Below are positions 40,043 through 50,382 of a DNA stretch of 64,000 nucleotides, one piece after another. A program made the position numbers and the translations under genes. This DNA comes from Rachicladosporium sp. CCFEE 5018 (Eukaryota > Ascomycota > Dothideomycetes > Cladosporiales > Cladosporiaceae): contig KZ111144.1 of assembly GCA_002077045.2 (NCBI GenBank), positions 458,443-522,442 on the forward strand, given 5' to 3'. The notes below the pieces were generated by a model. It was given only the letters and a program-made list of their open reading frames with translations, was not told where the DNA came from and did no database searches. Each line of letters starts with the position of its first letter. Within the stretch, counting starts at the first letter, position 1.

Positions 40043-41130
40043 ATGCCATCTCTCGCAGACCACTGTTCGAAGCTCGCCAATCCAAACGTCTTTGCTGTCG
40101 GTCTAGCAGGCTTCCTCGTTCTCGGTATTCTCGTCTCGTACATACCTCAGCATGCAAAGATCATCACACGCCGATCAAGCGAGGGACTGTCGCCATGGTG
40201 GGTGCTGCTGGGCGGACTGAGCAGCATTGCGGCTATTGGCAACATCCTGACGCTGCCTTCGAGCCGGGATGACATACACTGTTGCAAAGAGCTGAGTGGA
40301 GGAGCGTGTGCTGCGGCGTTGCTAGGGGTGGCGCAGATCGGCTGCCAGTGGGCATGCTTCATGTTTGTGTAGGTCGTGTGCAAGTCCGTGAAGCGGACAC
40401 AGACATCTGGCTAATATCGCACAGCGTTATGCTATTCCTCATCTTCTTTCCCGAGGCACCTGACATGACCTCGTCCGCGGCGAGCATTACCTCTACAGCG
40501 CCACCGAAGCGTCGAGATGCACTCATTGTCGGGGTTTCGACGCTCGTCTGCCTGCTCACAGTCGGTATCGCAAGCATCGCAATCGTTGCAGTCACTCCGC
40601 ACCACACACAAGCGTGGGCGAACTTGCTGGGCATTGTAGCTGGCGCCCTTTCAGCAGTGCAATACTTACCCCAGATCTGGTACACATTCCGACTTGGCGA
40701 CATCAAAAGCCTCAGCATCATCACAATGCTCATACAAGTTCCCGGAGCCTTTGTCTTCGCATTCAGTCTGTGGCTCAGAGTCGGCTGGGAGGGCTGGAGT
40801 ACATGGCTAGTCTACATCATCACTGGCTTATTGCAGGGCACGCTACTGGGACTGGCTATAAGCTACTGGCTGGCGCGACACAGGGCGGACAAGGATCGCG
40901 CCAACGATCTGTACGATAGCGATGAGAGCCCTGACGCGGTCGACGGAGCTGCAGAGGAGCACCAGGCGTCCGAACGGACCGCGTTGCTAGGTAGCCGGCG
41001 CGGTACAGCGAAGAGCATACAAAAGGGATCACAGCGCAGCAGGCAGAGCAGTAATGGCCGATTGGGCATGCTGTATTCGGCCACACCACCGGAGCATGAT
41101 AGTGATACTAGCGAGATCAGTCGGAAATGA
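40043..41130 (+). CDS. PQ-loop repeat membrane protein, copy B
   Basis: Exons 40043..40368 and 40425..41130, 343 residues, identical structure to copy A. The intron 40369..40424 keeps GTAGGT, GGCTAATA and CACAG. Both PQ motifs (YIPQ and YLPQ) are present. Substitutions gather in the hydrophilic C-terminal tail (RHRADKDRANDLYDSDESPD against RRKEDKNRASDLYDSDEGPD), which is typical of a free cytosolic tail. The ERTALLG sequence is kept. Probably a vacuolar or lysosomal-type transporter; substrate unknown. Confidence 0.85.
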
Positions 41131-41411
41131 ACACCTACATTGTCTGGCACGTCTGAACTCCTTGTTACAGGCCTAACCTCAGATCTCCTTTGTTCACAGC
41201 GTAAGTGCACGTCTTCTCTGTCTTCTTGACAGGAGGCGTACAAAGAGCTCTCGTTGCACGTCCTACTAACCACAGACAAAGGATCCTCGTGGCGATACTG
41301 GGCGGGTGCACCCGACAGGTACGCGGCGCGTCGCTCGCTGGACTCGACAGGCTCGTCAACCATCAACAACGCTACTGGCTAGCGGGTACAGAGATCAGCG
41401 CAAGGTACGTC

Positions 41412-42653
41412 ATGGTCGGGAAGCTAAGCAACAACACTGGATCGAAAGGCACCGCTGCCATCGATCGAACGAAGCCCGGTCGCGTGGCATCTGAACTCAA
41501 GGCAGCGCAGAAGACCATTATCGGCATCTCTGACCAGGGCGGTCAACATATCAGAGGTGCGCCTCAGCAAAGTACTGCGCAGCACCGAAAACACCAGCTC
41601 GTCGAAGAGGTAGCCAAGGCAAAGAATTTCCAGAGTCTGCTCAAGAACAGTGCCTTCTTCGCGAACGACACCTGCACATTCACGTCTCGCACTGGTGACT
41701 TGACTAACGAGCTGCATCCAGTGTTTCAAAGGGCGGACTTTGCAGATGCCAGCCATCACGAACTCCTCATCCCCACCCTGCGGCTGGCGACGCGACTACT
41801 AGGCCACGCGTCGGTGAGACGCTTGATGCGTACGATTATCGACCACCGCCCAACGGCAATTGGAGAGCTTGACGATCAGCGTAAGCCACTACATGAGTAC
41901 CCGGATGACGGTCGAACATATCTTACGCGCCAACAGGAGATGAGAGTAGATGCTGCCTTGGCGGAACTAGCTGACATCGTGAGATTTGTAGATGATAGCA
42001 AGCTGGCTAAGGGCCACGGGACGACTGAGGCTGATAACACCAAAGGCTCGAATAAGAACGCGACCCATCTGACTGGTGTCTGCAACACGACGAAGTACGG
42101 CAGGAAGAATTATCTGTTCCTAAAGATCATCCTGAACGAAGCTCGAGAGAAGTACGATCCACCACTGGTGATGGCATGGCAATTCCAACTCGCTGTCGAG
42201 CTCGTGCACGAAGTCTGCCACGCACTGTTCATAGCACGCTGTGGTAATGTGCCGGAAGGCGACACGGACATATTCTTCCGTAACGATGCATTGGCCGAAG
42301 TAGGCTTCGCGATGGAGGATCGGCTGCTGGGAGGCCATCTCTCACTCATGTATGATCAGGACAAGGTGTATCACAAGGTACGCGTATCATGCCACATGAA
42401 AGCTCACGGCAAGCCAAGCAGATTCATTGGCATCATGGTGCTGTGGGACTGACCCTGTGTTGCGGTCAAGAACCAGTACTATCACCATGATCTAGCTCTG
42501 TGGGCTCGAAAGTCCGGTCCCCAGATGACGAAGACGAAGGATGTTGGCTGGCTTATACCCTTGAGTTGGCTGGAGACTTTCTTTACGACGGCGTTCTGGG
42601 AGCAGTCTGAGCCGAATTTGCATTTTCGGAGAGGAATAGGGCGTGCATTTTAG
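41412..42653 (+). CDS. HExxH-motif fungal protein, copy B (mostly intact, C terminus truncated)
   Basis: The start at 41412 aligns with the copy A start (MVGKLSNNTGSKG against MSDKTSSNTGSKG); the same frame is open further up to 41205 but without conservation. The body has LLIPTLRLATRLLGH, a Lys/Asp-rich middle, and VELVHEVCHALF with His266, Glu267 and His270 in a zincin HExxH arrangement, followed by LAEVGFAMEDRLLGG, where a third zinc ligand could lie. Unspliced, the frame ends at TGA 42450-42452. I propose a phase-0 intron 42378..42470 (GTACGC..GACTGAC..TCAAG), which joins the conserved PLSWLETFFTTAFWEQ block and ends at TAG 42651. Copy A reads about 30 residues further, so this copy has lost its tail. 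Protease activity is not shown. Confidence 0.6.
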
Positions 42654-43398
42654 GCGGACGGTACGGGTCAGCAAGACTTTGCGTCGCTGTCATCAAAGGA
42701 GAGGGCGAAAATGCTGCCAGTAGGCTTCCGAGTGCGTGAGGCGACGGAAATGTCGTGAAAGTGAGAAAGTAGGGCACATGTACGACATGCAATCCGTTAT
42801 TGTTCAGCGATACGTACCTACTATCTGAAATCGTGTCTCGTCCTGATGCCTTGGTCATAGAGATTCCCTTCCGCTCCTCGAAAGATAGACCAGAATTACT
42901 AAGGCCGTGCTACCCCATGAGATGCTGACTACGCCCGGGACACATGGTGCTTGGAAAGGTCGTGCATGGCGCTTGGCCAGATCCTTCGGCCGTAGCGGCT
43001 TAGAGCTGCCAAAACGCCTCCAGATATAATCCGTGCGCCGACTTACGCAGCATGGCTCGCGAGTCTCGCAGATGACGTTTTACGATACACCCGATGAAGC
43101 TGGTACTGCGACACGGAGGAAATCAAAACCTAGCTGCCTTTCGTACATACGTTCGATGCGCCTTTTTCGAAGCTTGTGGTGAAAGCAGGCGGCCGAGACC
43201 ACCTCGTGCGTCGATTGTGGCGCGCGTAGACAGTGGATATATAGCTGGTACAGTATCGCTCTCTTATTTCGTCTCGACATCAACAAACCACACCAGCTTT
43301 TCTGCGAAAGTCTGCCACAGCACGCCGAACACAAAGAGCTCAAGAGAGGCTCACACGCAGTCTTTCCATCATCTCAATAACAAACTGCACACCTCGCA
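42654..43398. promoter_or_regulatory. remnant of the HExxH tail and DUF4188 promoter, copy B
   Basis: The first ~120 bp still resemble the coding tail of the HExxH gene of copy A but with an additional indel. The rest is promoter; TATATA at 43238-43243 lies about 160 bp before the DUF4188 start, as in copy A. Confidence 0.45.
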
Positions 43399-44326
43399 AT
43401 GGACTTCGTGCCAGTCCTCGAGCGTACGAGCAGCAAGACTCGCTCTGCTTTCACCGGCCCTGCAAGGGGTGCACCAGTATGTTTATAAGTACCACGCACT
43501 GGCTCAGCGCACACACTAACAATCTCAGTTCTTCCGCGATGCCTTCACAACGACGACATGGCTTGCAATGGGCGCCCTCGCCCAAGCAGCCCTAATCCTG
43601 ATTGCCGGCCGAATAGCAATGGTCCCAGCGCTCGCGTACATAATCTTCCAATCCGCCAACACCGGCCTGCAAATCCAGGGCATAACGAAAAACCCCAACA
43701 TGGACGGCGTGATCCTCAAGAAAGTATCCGCTCAGCTTCCAGACTCGACTGGCAAATTCGGCTCCAAGGCTGCCAACCGTGACTTGGTCGTCTTCCACAT
43801 CGGCGCCCGCTGCAACCATCCTCTCGGTCTCTTCGGCCCAGGCTTCAAGGAGATGGGCGAAATGTTCGCCCAGATGGTCAAAGACCTCGAGCAGCACAAA
43901 TCCGAATTCGGCTTCTTCGGCGCGACGTCCTGGCTAAACGCCTCCGAGCGCGGCACTTCCAACGAGACGATGGTGTGCTGCTACTTCGACAACGTGGAAG
44001 GCCTCCATGCCTTTGCGCATTCGAAGTATCATCAGGGTGCCTGGAACTGGTGGAACAAGAACTACAAGAGCCATCCGCATTTGTCTATCTACCATGAGAC
44101 GTACCAGGTGCCCAAGGGTGGGTGGGAGACTATCTATGTCAATAGTCATCTTTCTGGACTTGGGAGTGCGACTGTGCCGATCAAGGACGAGGAGACTGGC
44201 GAGGAGGTGTACGCGAGCACGTTGGTGGATGCTAGCAAGGGCGTGCTGAGGACGAGCGCGGGGAGGATGGCGAGAAGTCTGAAGGCTGATGAGCATAAGG
44301 ACCTGCAATATGCGGCGCCTTACTGA
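43399..44326 (+). CDS. DUF4188 family protein, copy B
   Basis: Exons 43399..43476 and 43529..44326, 291 residues. The intron 43477..43528 has GTATGT, CACTAAC and CTCAG. The protein differs from copy A at only a few residues (R/I in the hydrophobic segment, T/A in exon 1, R/L and T/S near the C terminus). The GAWNWWNKNYKSHPH and HETYQVP motifs are intact. The function is open: monooxygenase by family, without a visible pathway context. Confidence 0.8.
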
Positions 44327-45172
44327 GTGGCAGTAAAGAGGATTTGGCGATCAAGTCTGTTGCTTGGGTAGCATGGCGTTCTGGGAGTGAGATCGGACGG
44401 GTATTCAGCGGTTTATCAGAAGCGTCAACTCTCAAATCAACGACTCAGTCCTAGCTCATCAATTGTCAGTGGTTGTAAACCCTGCAGACTTGAGCAGGAT
44501 GTTGAGTCCGCCATCTTGTCGCCCGCCGCATCCGAGGGCGAAAGTAACTCAGCAGCCGCGGAGGCACATGTCAAAAGCAGCGTACCTTTGTTGAGATGCC
44601 AAATACCACAGCGATCTTATAGCAATGCCGAACACCCTTGCACTTCCCCCATGATTCCATCGCCAAGCATAACAAGGCCTTGTCTCTCTGGCAAGTGATC
44701 ATCATCTGATCGTGTGCCCCAAACTCCACATCTCCAATCCAACGTCGCTCTCTCCGCGCCCACCCGCACCTCCACCCGCGCTCTGGACTCGGCTCTGTTT
44801 TAGTCTGCGCCTATCCAGACATTGCATGCAGTAGACTTCGGCATCACTGTTGTATGCTGACGCGGCGAAAGGAAGAGAACACCATATTTTGAGCACATGA
44901 CACTGGACCTGGGATTGGCGCGCGTACAACGACAGATTGCTTGCTTGCTTGCTTTCTGGCCGCTATCACTTCAAGGCCATTGTAACGTCGCACTATTACT
45001 TACCCGGATTGCGTTGGTCTGTCGCATTGCATTCTCGCCGACACCATTCATCACATTGGCCCAAGCACTGAAGCATTGCACCGACTAATACGCAGTACAC
45101 CTCGCTGGCGACAACGACGACGCTCCACCGGGCATAGCCTTAGCCTTTGGGAGGCCAGCACCTCAGCCGACC
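44327..45172. other. intergenic region between the DUF4188 and ubiquitin-like genes, copy B
   Basis: About 845 bp. Conserved near both genes and diverged with indels in the centre. A GCTT-type microsatellite lies near 44940-44955. No gene seen. Confidence 0.35.
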
Positions 45173-46002
45173 ATGACGGCCAATGTAGCGCCCAGCGCAG
45201 AGGAGACAACGGAGAGAGCGACGATCATGGACTTCAGGCCCACGGCCGAGGGAGAGCAGGCACAAGCAGGCGCTTCGGCAACGGAAGACGCTCAGAGCGC
45301 ACGAGCAGTAGCAGCAGCACATCCACCTCCGCCAGCAATCACCACCACAGACCCTTCTGGCGAGACTACACGCGAGCCAAAAGAAGAAAGCATATCCTCT
45401 GCCCTGCAACCCAACACCCTCGCACCCGCTCCAATTCCCTTGAACCGCTCCCAAACCGCCGAACTCGCCCTTGGACCCGATGGCCAACCCGCAGCACCCC
45501 TCGATACCACAGCAGCAGCTCTACGAATAACGCTCATGCTCACAACAGGCGCGCGACACGCCTACACGATCTCGCAGAAGTACCTACAATCGCGGAAAGT
45601 CGAAGCCGAGGACGCGGAGGGCAAGTTCGATCCGAGATGTATGAGCGGGTATAAGTTGAAAGAGCTTATCTGGACGGATTGGAGACCGGAGTGGGAGCCT
45701 AGACCGAGGGATCCGAGTAGTATTCGGTTGATCATCATGGGACGGATGCTGGATGATAAGATTCCTTTGAAAGGTATGCTGTGCTGTGGAACCATTGCGA
45801 CGATGTACTAGTACTGACTCGCACATTTGTAGACCTACCATTTAATCTTGATGCGTCGAACGTGGTGCACATGACGATCAAACCTGCGGACTTGATGGAG
45901 GATGAGGCGGAAGCTATAGGAAAGACGGCGAAAGGTGGATCGATAAGAGCGAGAGCGGGAGCCGATGATAGTGGCGCTGGGTGTCGGTGCGTTGTATTGT
46001 GA
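45173..46002 (+). CDS. UBL3/MUB-like prenylated ubiquitin-like protein, copy B
   Basis: Exons 45173..45773 and 45833..46002, 256 residues. The intron 45774..45832 has GTATGC, a TACTGAC branch site and TGTAG. The ubiquitin-like domain is unchanged apart from one A/P difference at the exon junction (KIPLK). The CRCVVL prenylation tail is intact. Most substitutions lie in the low-complexity N-terminal extension, which suggests it is under weak constraint. Confidence 0.82.
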
Positions 46003-46375
46003 GAGCTATGGTTTAGAATGGGAGCATTGCAATGGCGTTCGCTGGAATATTGCTTCCCGCAGCATGGCAGGATGGCGTTCGGGCAGGGAATGGAGAGTTG
46101 CTTGTGCGTTCATGTGCAGCCTTTCGAGGGGAATGTAGAGATAGATCGCTTGGTGATCGGAATACGAATCACTACAGAGCGGTGGCACAAGACTACGACG
46201 CTCAAATTTGGTTCGCGGATGGATCCATCGTAATTCCTGGGCAGAACCTCCATGAGCGCCTGTATATGCTTCTAGTCGTACAGCCCATCAGCTGAACTCA
46301 TACTCGTAGTGTACACATCGTCTCGATGCCTTGCTTGCCGCCATGTCCTCTTCCTCGCCTGCGTCTGTCCACCGC
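46003..46375. other. convergent 3' intergenic region, copy B
   Basis: 373 bp between the stops of the ubiquitin-like gene and UMP1. Similar to copy A; no gene seen. Confidence 0.35.
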
Positions 46376-46930
46376 TCACCACGAGTCCATCCCACTCCTC
46401 GTCTCCATCTCAGCGTGGAACCCCATACCCTCCGCCGCCGCCGCTCCAGCAAACACATCCCCCTCAAACACATCCTCCCAACTACACTCCCAATCTCGCC
46501 CCTCCAAAATATCTCTATGCACACCCGCACTGCCTCCATGCCCAACCGGCCCCAGCACACTAGGCCGCCACTCCCCCTGCGCAACAACGCCTAGTTCCAT
46601 CGCCCTTCTCACGGGCTCCGCGAGCCCGAACTGCCGGCGCAGCATGCTGTGTTTGAGGGCATCTTGGGTTTGCTTCCAGGCGTGGAGGCGGGATTCGAGC
46701 GGGTGGCCAGAGGTTGTTGTTGAGGTAAGGGAGGTTGAGGATTTGGCTGGGGCGGAGGAGGAGAGGGCGAGGTTGTGGCGGAGGGTGTCGTGGACGCCGG
46801 GAGCCGAGGGAGCGCCGAGGGCGGAGGGGGTTGTGGAGGCGTGGGAAGGGGTGGGGACGAGGCGGAGAGACTGCGATGGAGCGTTAGGATGCTGTAGTGT
46901 ATCAATGGAGTGGGGAATGGAATGTACCAT
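46376..46930 (-). CDS. UMP1: Proteasome maturation factor Ump1, copy B
   Basis: The ATG stands alone as exon 1 (46928..46930); exon 2 is 46376..46870, 165 residues in all. The intron 46871..46927 is 57 bp with GTACAT directly after the ATG, a TCCTAAC branch site and ATCGCAG. Because it is a multiple of three and has no stop, the unspliced message also gives an open frame (184 residues) with a 19-residue insertion after Met1; copy A has a 58-bp intron and cannot do this. The conserved GVHDTLRHNL, RRQFGLAEPVRRAMEL and GRDWECSWEDVF blocks are intact. Confidence 0.88.
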   Translation of the reverse strand: MVHSIPHSIDTLQHPNAPSQSLRLVPTPSHASTTPSALGAPSAPGVHDTLRHNLALSSSAPAKSSTSLTSTTTSGHPLESRLHAWKQTQDALKHSMLRRQFGLAEPVRRAMELGVVAQGEWRPSVLGPVGHGGSAGVHRDILEGRDWECSWEDVFEGDVFAGAAAAEGMGFHAEMETRSGMDSW

Positions 46931-47343
46931 GATCGCGAGCGCCTGGGGTGTTTAGATAAGGCGGGTTGATGTTGTGGTTGGAGAAACGTTCAGATGCAGA
47001 GGTCGATTGCTATGGGAGTCAGGTGGTGGTGTATCGCTTGTGTGGGTTCTCTTGAGCTGCTTCTGCACACTGCGAAGCTCTACGCGTGAGAAGGCAGCGA
47101 ACATGACGCTGCAAACTTCAGGCATTCAGGCATACCTGCATGCCTGCCTTGCCCTCACTTGAACGTCGCTGCATCTATCAACTTTACCAACAACTCGGTA
47201 GTAAAAGTGATGTGACAAGCATGGCTAAGTGAACCACAGGATCAAGCGTCGTATTCTTCACTCCCGGTCGGTATCTTGGGAATTTCCTATCCTCACTCCT
47301 CGCATCATTCCACCGTTCAGTACTATCAACATCGGTCGCCAAG
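46931..47343. promoter_or_regulatory. bidirectional promoter UMP1 / H4 variant, copy B
   Basis: 413 bp between divergent starts. The ~150 bp next to the H4 variant are close to copy A; the UMP1 side is strongly diverged. No clear core element seen. Confidence 0.35.
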
Positions 47344-47890
47344 ATGCCACCATCTTTGAGCCGCAACCATAACCTCCTTCGCTCCGACGTCAGTGGTCTA
47401 CCCGGCTCATCTGCCCGACCTGCTGTCGGAGTGGGCAAGGGTAAAGGAAAGAAGGGCTTGCCGTCTTCCGGCGGATTGAAGACCAAGGGCCCAGCGAAGC
47501 GTCACGGGTAACACTTCATCTCTGCTATACGCACGCCAAAGATTGACACCAACGCAGTAAAATTCTCAGGGAGACCATCCAAGGCATCACCAGGCCGGAC
47601 ATTCGCCGCCTCGCTCGCCGTGGCGGCGTCAAGCGCATATCGGCCGGGATCTACGATGAGACTCGCGGAAGCCTTCGCGATTTCCTGACCGCGGTGCTCA
47701 GAGACTGCGCAGCGATCGCGTGGACCTGCAATCGCAAGACTATCACGGTCACAGATGTATGTGAACACGCGCTCTATGATGAACGATTTCTCGATGCTGA
47801 CGTGCGCAGGTCGTATATGCGCTGAGTCGCAGAGGTCATACGCTTTATGGCTTCGGCAGCTCCAACACTAGGGGCCGTGGTGGCGACTAA
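47344..47890 (+). CDS. Divergent histone H4 variant, copy B
   Basis: Exons 47344..47507, 47558..47756 and 47810..47890, 147 residues. Protein differences from copy A are few: S/G in the N-terminal extension and, more notably, Arg54 to Gly, turning AKRHRK into AKRHGK. This arginine corresponds to Arg19 in the basic patch of the H4 tail (Lys16-Lys20). The change sits at the exon 1/intron 1 border (donor GTAACA here, GTAAGA in copy A), so it also weakens the splice site slightly. The stop is TAA instead of TGA. The histone fold is otherwise intact. Confidence 0.9.
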
Positions 47891-48094
47891 GTGCTTTACT
47901 GTTCACGACTTCTCTTCGGCAAGGCGTTCGGATGCTAAATGATACCCGGTCAGGAATGTGAGGGCCCATTGGGCATGTACAGTAGGGATGAAACGCAGGA
48001 GCCGCGCTTGGAATGGTACTGAGTGCATAATGTATGATAGGCTTCACACCGCCGGAAGCTCTGTACTTTAGCACCGCACCTCCAGCAATGAAGA

Positions 48095-49598
48095 TCATTG
48101 CAAATATTCGCTCTCATACTCACTCAGCTTCTCCAACCGCACTCCCTCCATCTCTTCCCTCACACCTAGCATACTCACTTTGCCACCACCAACCCCTTCG
48201 CCCTCAAACTTCCAGCTGTCCAGCAAGTCCTTCAGAGCCTTCACCGTGCTCTGCTTGTCTTGTATGAGTAATGCAATAGCATCATAGCCACCCGCACCCG
48301 GCACAATGCCACCCACGACCCCCTCAACAGCCTCGCAAGCGTCCAGCAACTTCGTCTGCGCAGGCGGCTCAATGGGAACCTCACTCTTCTCGCCCATCTC
48401 GCGGATAAGCTCTCTGATAGCCGAGAAGCACATACGCAGCCTCGAATAATCAGGCGCCACCGTAGCATCCGCGTCTGCCAAAGCCGTGAGCTCCTTCGCC
48501 AGCGCATCATTCGCCGTCTGCAGGTCGTCCCAAAGCCAATCTGCTTCTTCCTGATTTGCCTTGCGCCAGGCGAGAACTTGCTTGACCATGCCGGGCGTCT
48601 GACTGCCAACGGAGACATCGCACATGACTAGTCGCAGACCTTCAGGTACCTTGACCTTGTATTTCATTATCTCGGTGTCCCACTTACTGTCAGCATCGTC
48701 AACGGTGGCGCGGAGCTGCGACGCAAAGCCAGATGCTCCGGGCTCGGCATGGGATGAGAGGATTTCAGGGGAGAAGCGCTTGTATAGACAGCTGCCGTAG
48801 ACCGCGCTTGCTACATCGAATCCGGATCCGACTTTGCCTTGAGCGGCGCAGTGTGCTGCTTGAGCGAGATTGTGCAGTCGCCGTTTGCCGATATCGGTGG
48901 TGATATCGAGAAGTTTAGTGGGCAGGTAGTGCGTCAATACTGCCGCCGTGAGAGCAGCGACTAGGGCTGCTGACGAGCCGAGACCGGTCTTGTGGGCTTT
49001 CGAGATCGGAACGCCGAAGTTGTAGAAGCCATCTGTCAAGTCAAGGTCGGAAGGCGTTGAGTAGTAGTCATTGTCTGCGAGGATGGTGATGCTTGCAGGA
49101 GCAATGACGGGCGAGGAGACGGAGCCGATGTAGCTGAGAGCGTAGCATAGCGCAGTTTCGATGAAAGGATTCCGGCTAAGGGCAAGGTCTGCGTCTCTGT
49201 GAGCAAGCTGGTGTAAGTGGAGGCGCGATGAGGTACGTACTGGCTGGCCGTGGAATCAAGCAACCCGAATGATCTTCCTCACCACGGAAGGAGAAGATAA
49301 TAAACAGTCGCACTTACCTTCGCAACTCACTCATGTGCATGCCTCCGTCTTTACCATCCCATCTGTAGCCATAGTGCCAAACCGCATTCTCGAATTGCGG
49401 ACTTTTGACTGAGATCTCTGACAAGACGACTCCACTGCTAGTAGGAATCTCCTGCACGATGCAGTGAATCCTCGCATCTAGTCCGAACACCAGACCAGTA
49501 TGCTTCCTGACCAACACCAGGTAGCCGCCAGCCAGCAGCACCTTGCCGGGCGCAGATACAGCTACCGGCTGACGATCAGCCATGGTAGCGATGTTCAA
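48095..49598 (-). CDS. ERG8: Phosphomevalonate kinase Erg8, copy B
   Basis: Exons 49318..49598 and 48095..49196, 460 residues. The intron 49197..49317 is 121 bp (124 in copy A), with GTAAGT and CTCACAG. GHMP motifs SAPGKVLLAGGYL, KTGLGSSAALVAAL and VPGAGGYDAIALL are present. Differences from copy A gather in the last 70 residues (KLSEYESEYLQ against GMDGYESEYLQ) and around the middle; the region coding for the glycine-rich loop is nearly identical at the DNA level. Confidence 0.92.
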
Positions 49599-50382
49599 TG
49601 GCTGAATGGCATCAGCTGACTAGCTGACTGCCTCACTTAGGCATATACCGGGTGGCGACAGCTGCGCAACCCCACGAATCAATCACTGCGATGGTGGAGG
49701 TGAAGTCGATCAAGCTGACCACAAGTGTGTACCTTGCAGCGACGTTTCCGCTGATGTCGATCCTTGGATCGTGTGACAGCAGCTAGCGTTGTAATCTTGC
49801 CGGGCTATTCTCGTGAGTGCTCGTGGCATGTGCCAAGCCAGCGCCTCACTCAAGCGTTGCGGTCGCTACAACGGAGGAATGGTATCGGACTTTTCCATGT
49901 TGCAGACCGAGCACATAGAGACACTGATATGCGAGAGACATATGCCACATGGTAGACTGAAAGCAAATCCGAGAGGAAAGTGTGAGTGCTCGCCTCCATC
50001 AGCCCTGTGAAGCTTGTCTCGCGTATAATCCGGGAGACGGCGAGATTGACAGGGGTGTTCGAACCTCGCACTCGCAACACGTCGACTCGATAATCCCTCT
50101 GCCTGAGGAGCAACCTCCGTCTCCTTCTTGATGATAATACCACCAGCTCGCCATTGAGCTTTACTTACTACCAACATTTCACTTAATTCTTTGTGTCAAG
50201 GGCGTTCTTGCCTTGACTAATCAGGAACACTCACGCGACACAGGCACCAGCCTCCCCTTACGACCACCACCGACAATCCGCGCGTTCATTGACGGCCTTT
50301 GTCGTCAAATGAACCTGCGTCCACGCTACAACCAGATCACTCCATTCTACCCTCCAGGTTGAAGGGTCCGTCCATCACCTAA
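49599..50382. promoter_or_regulatory. intergenic region between ERG8 and the PPR gene, copy B
   Basis: 784 bp, the same length as in copy A. It contains the conserved 92-bp tRNA-like block; otherwise promoter DNA. Confidence 0.4.
50033..50124 (-). ncRNA. tRNA-like conserved block, copy B (uncertain)
   Basis: 92 bp, the same length as 19527..19618 and changed at only one position by eye (AGCTACC to AGCAACC), with the 8-bp terminal inverted repeat and B-box-like motif kept. The change falls in the A-box-like segment. No standard cloverleaf could be built. Confidence 0.25.

Noticed and set aside
41205..41411. Upstream extension of the HExxH frame in copy B
   Set aside because: In frame, but without matching coding sequence in copy A; similarity begins at the ATG at 41412.
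46326..46955. 209-residue plus-strand ORF across UMP1
   Set aside because: Antisense to a recognised Ump1 gene, compositionally a shadow; the equivalent in copy A ends earlier.
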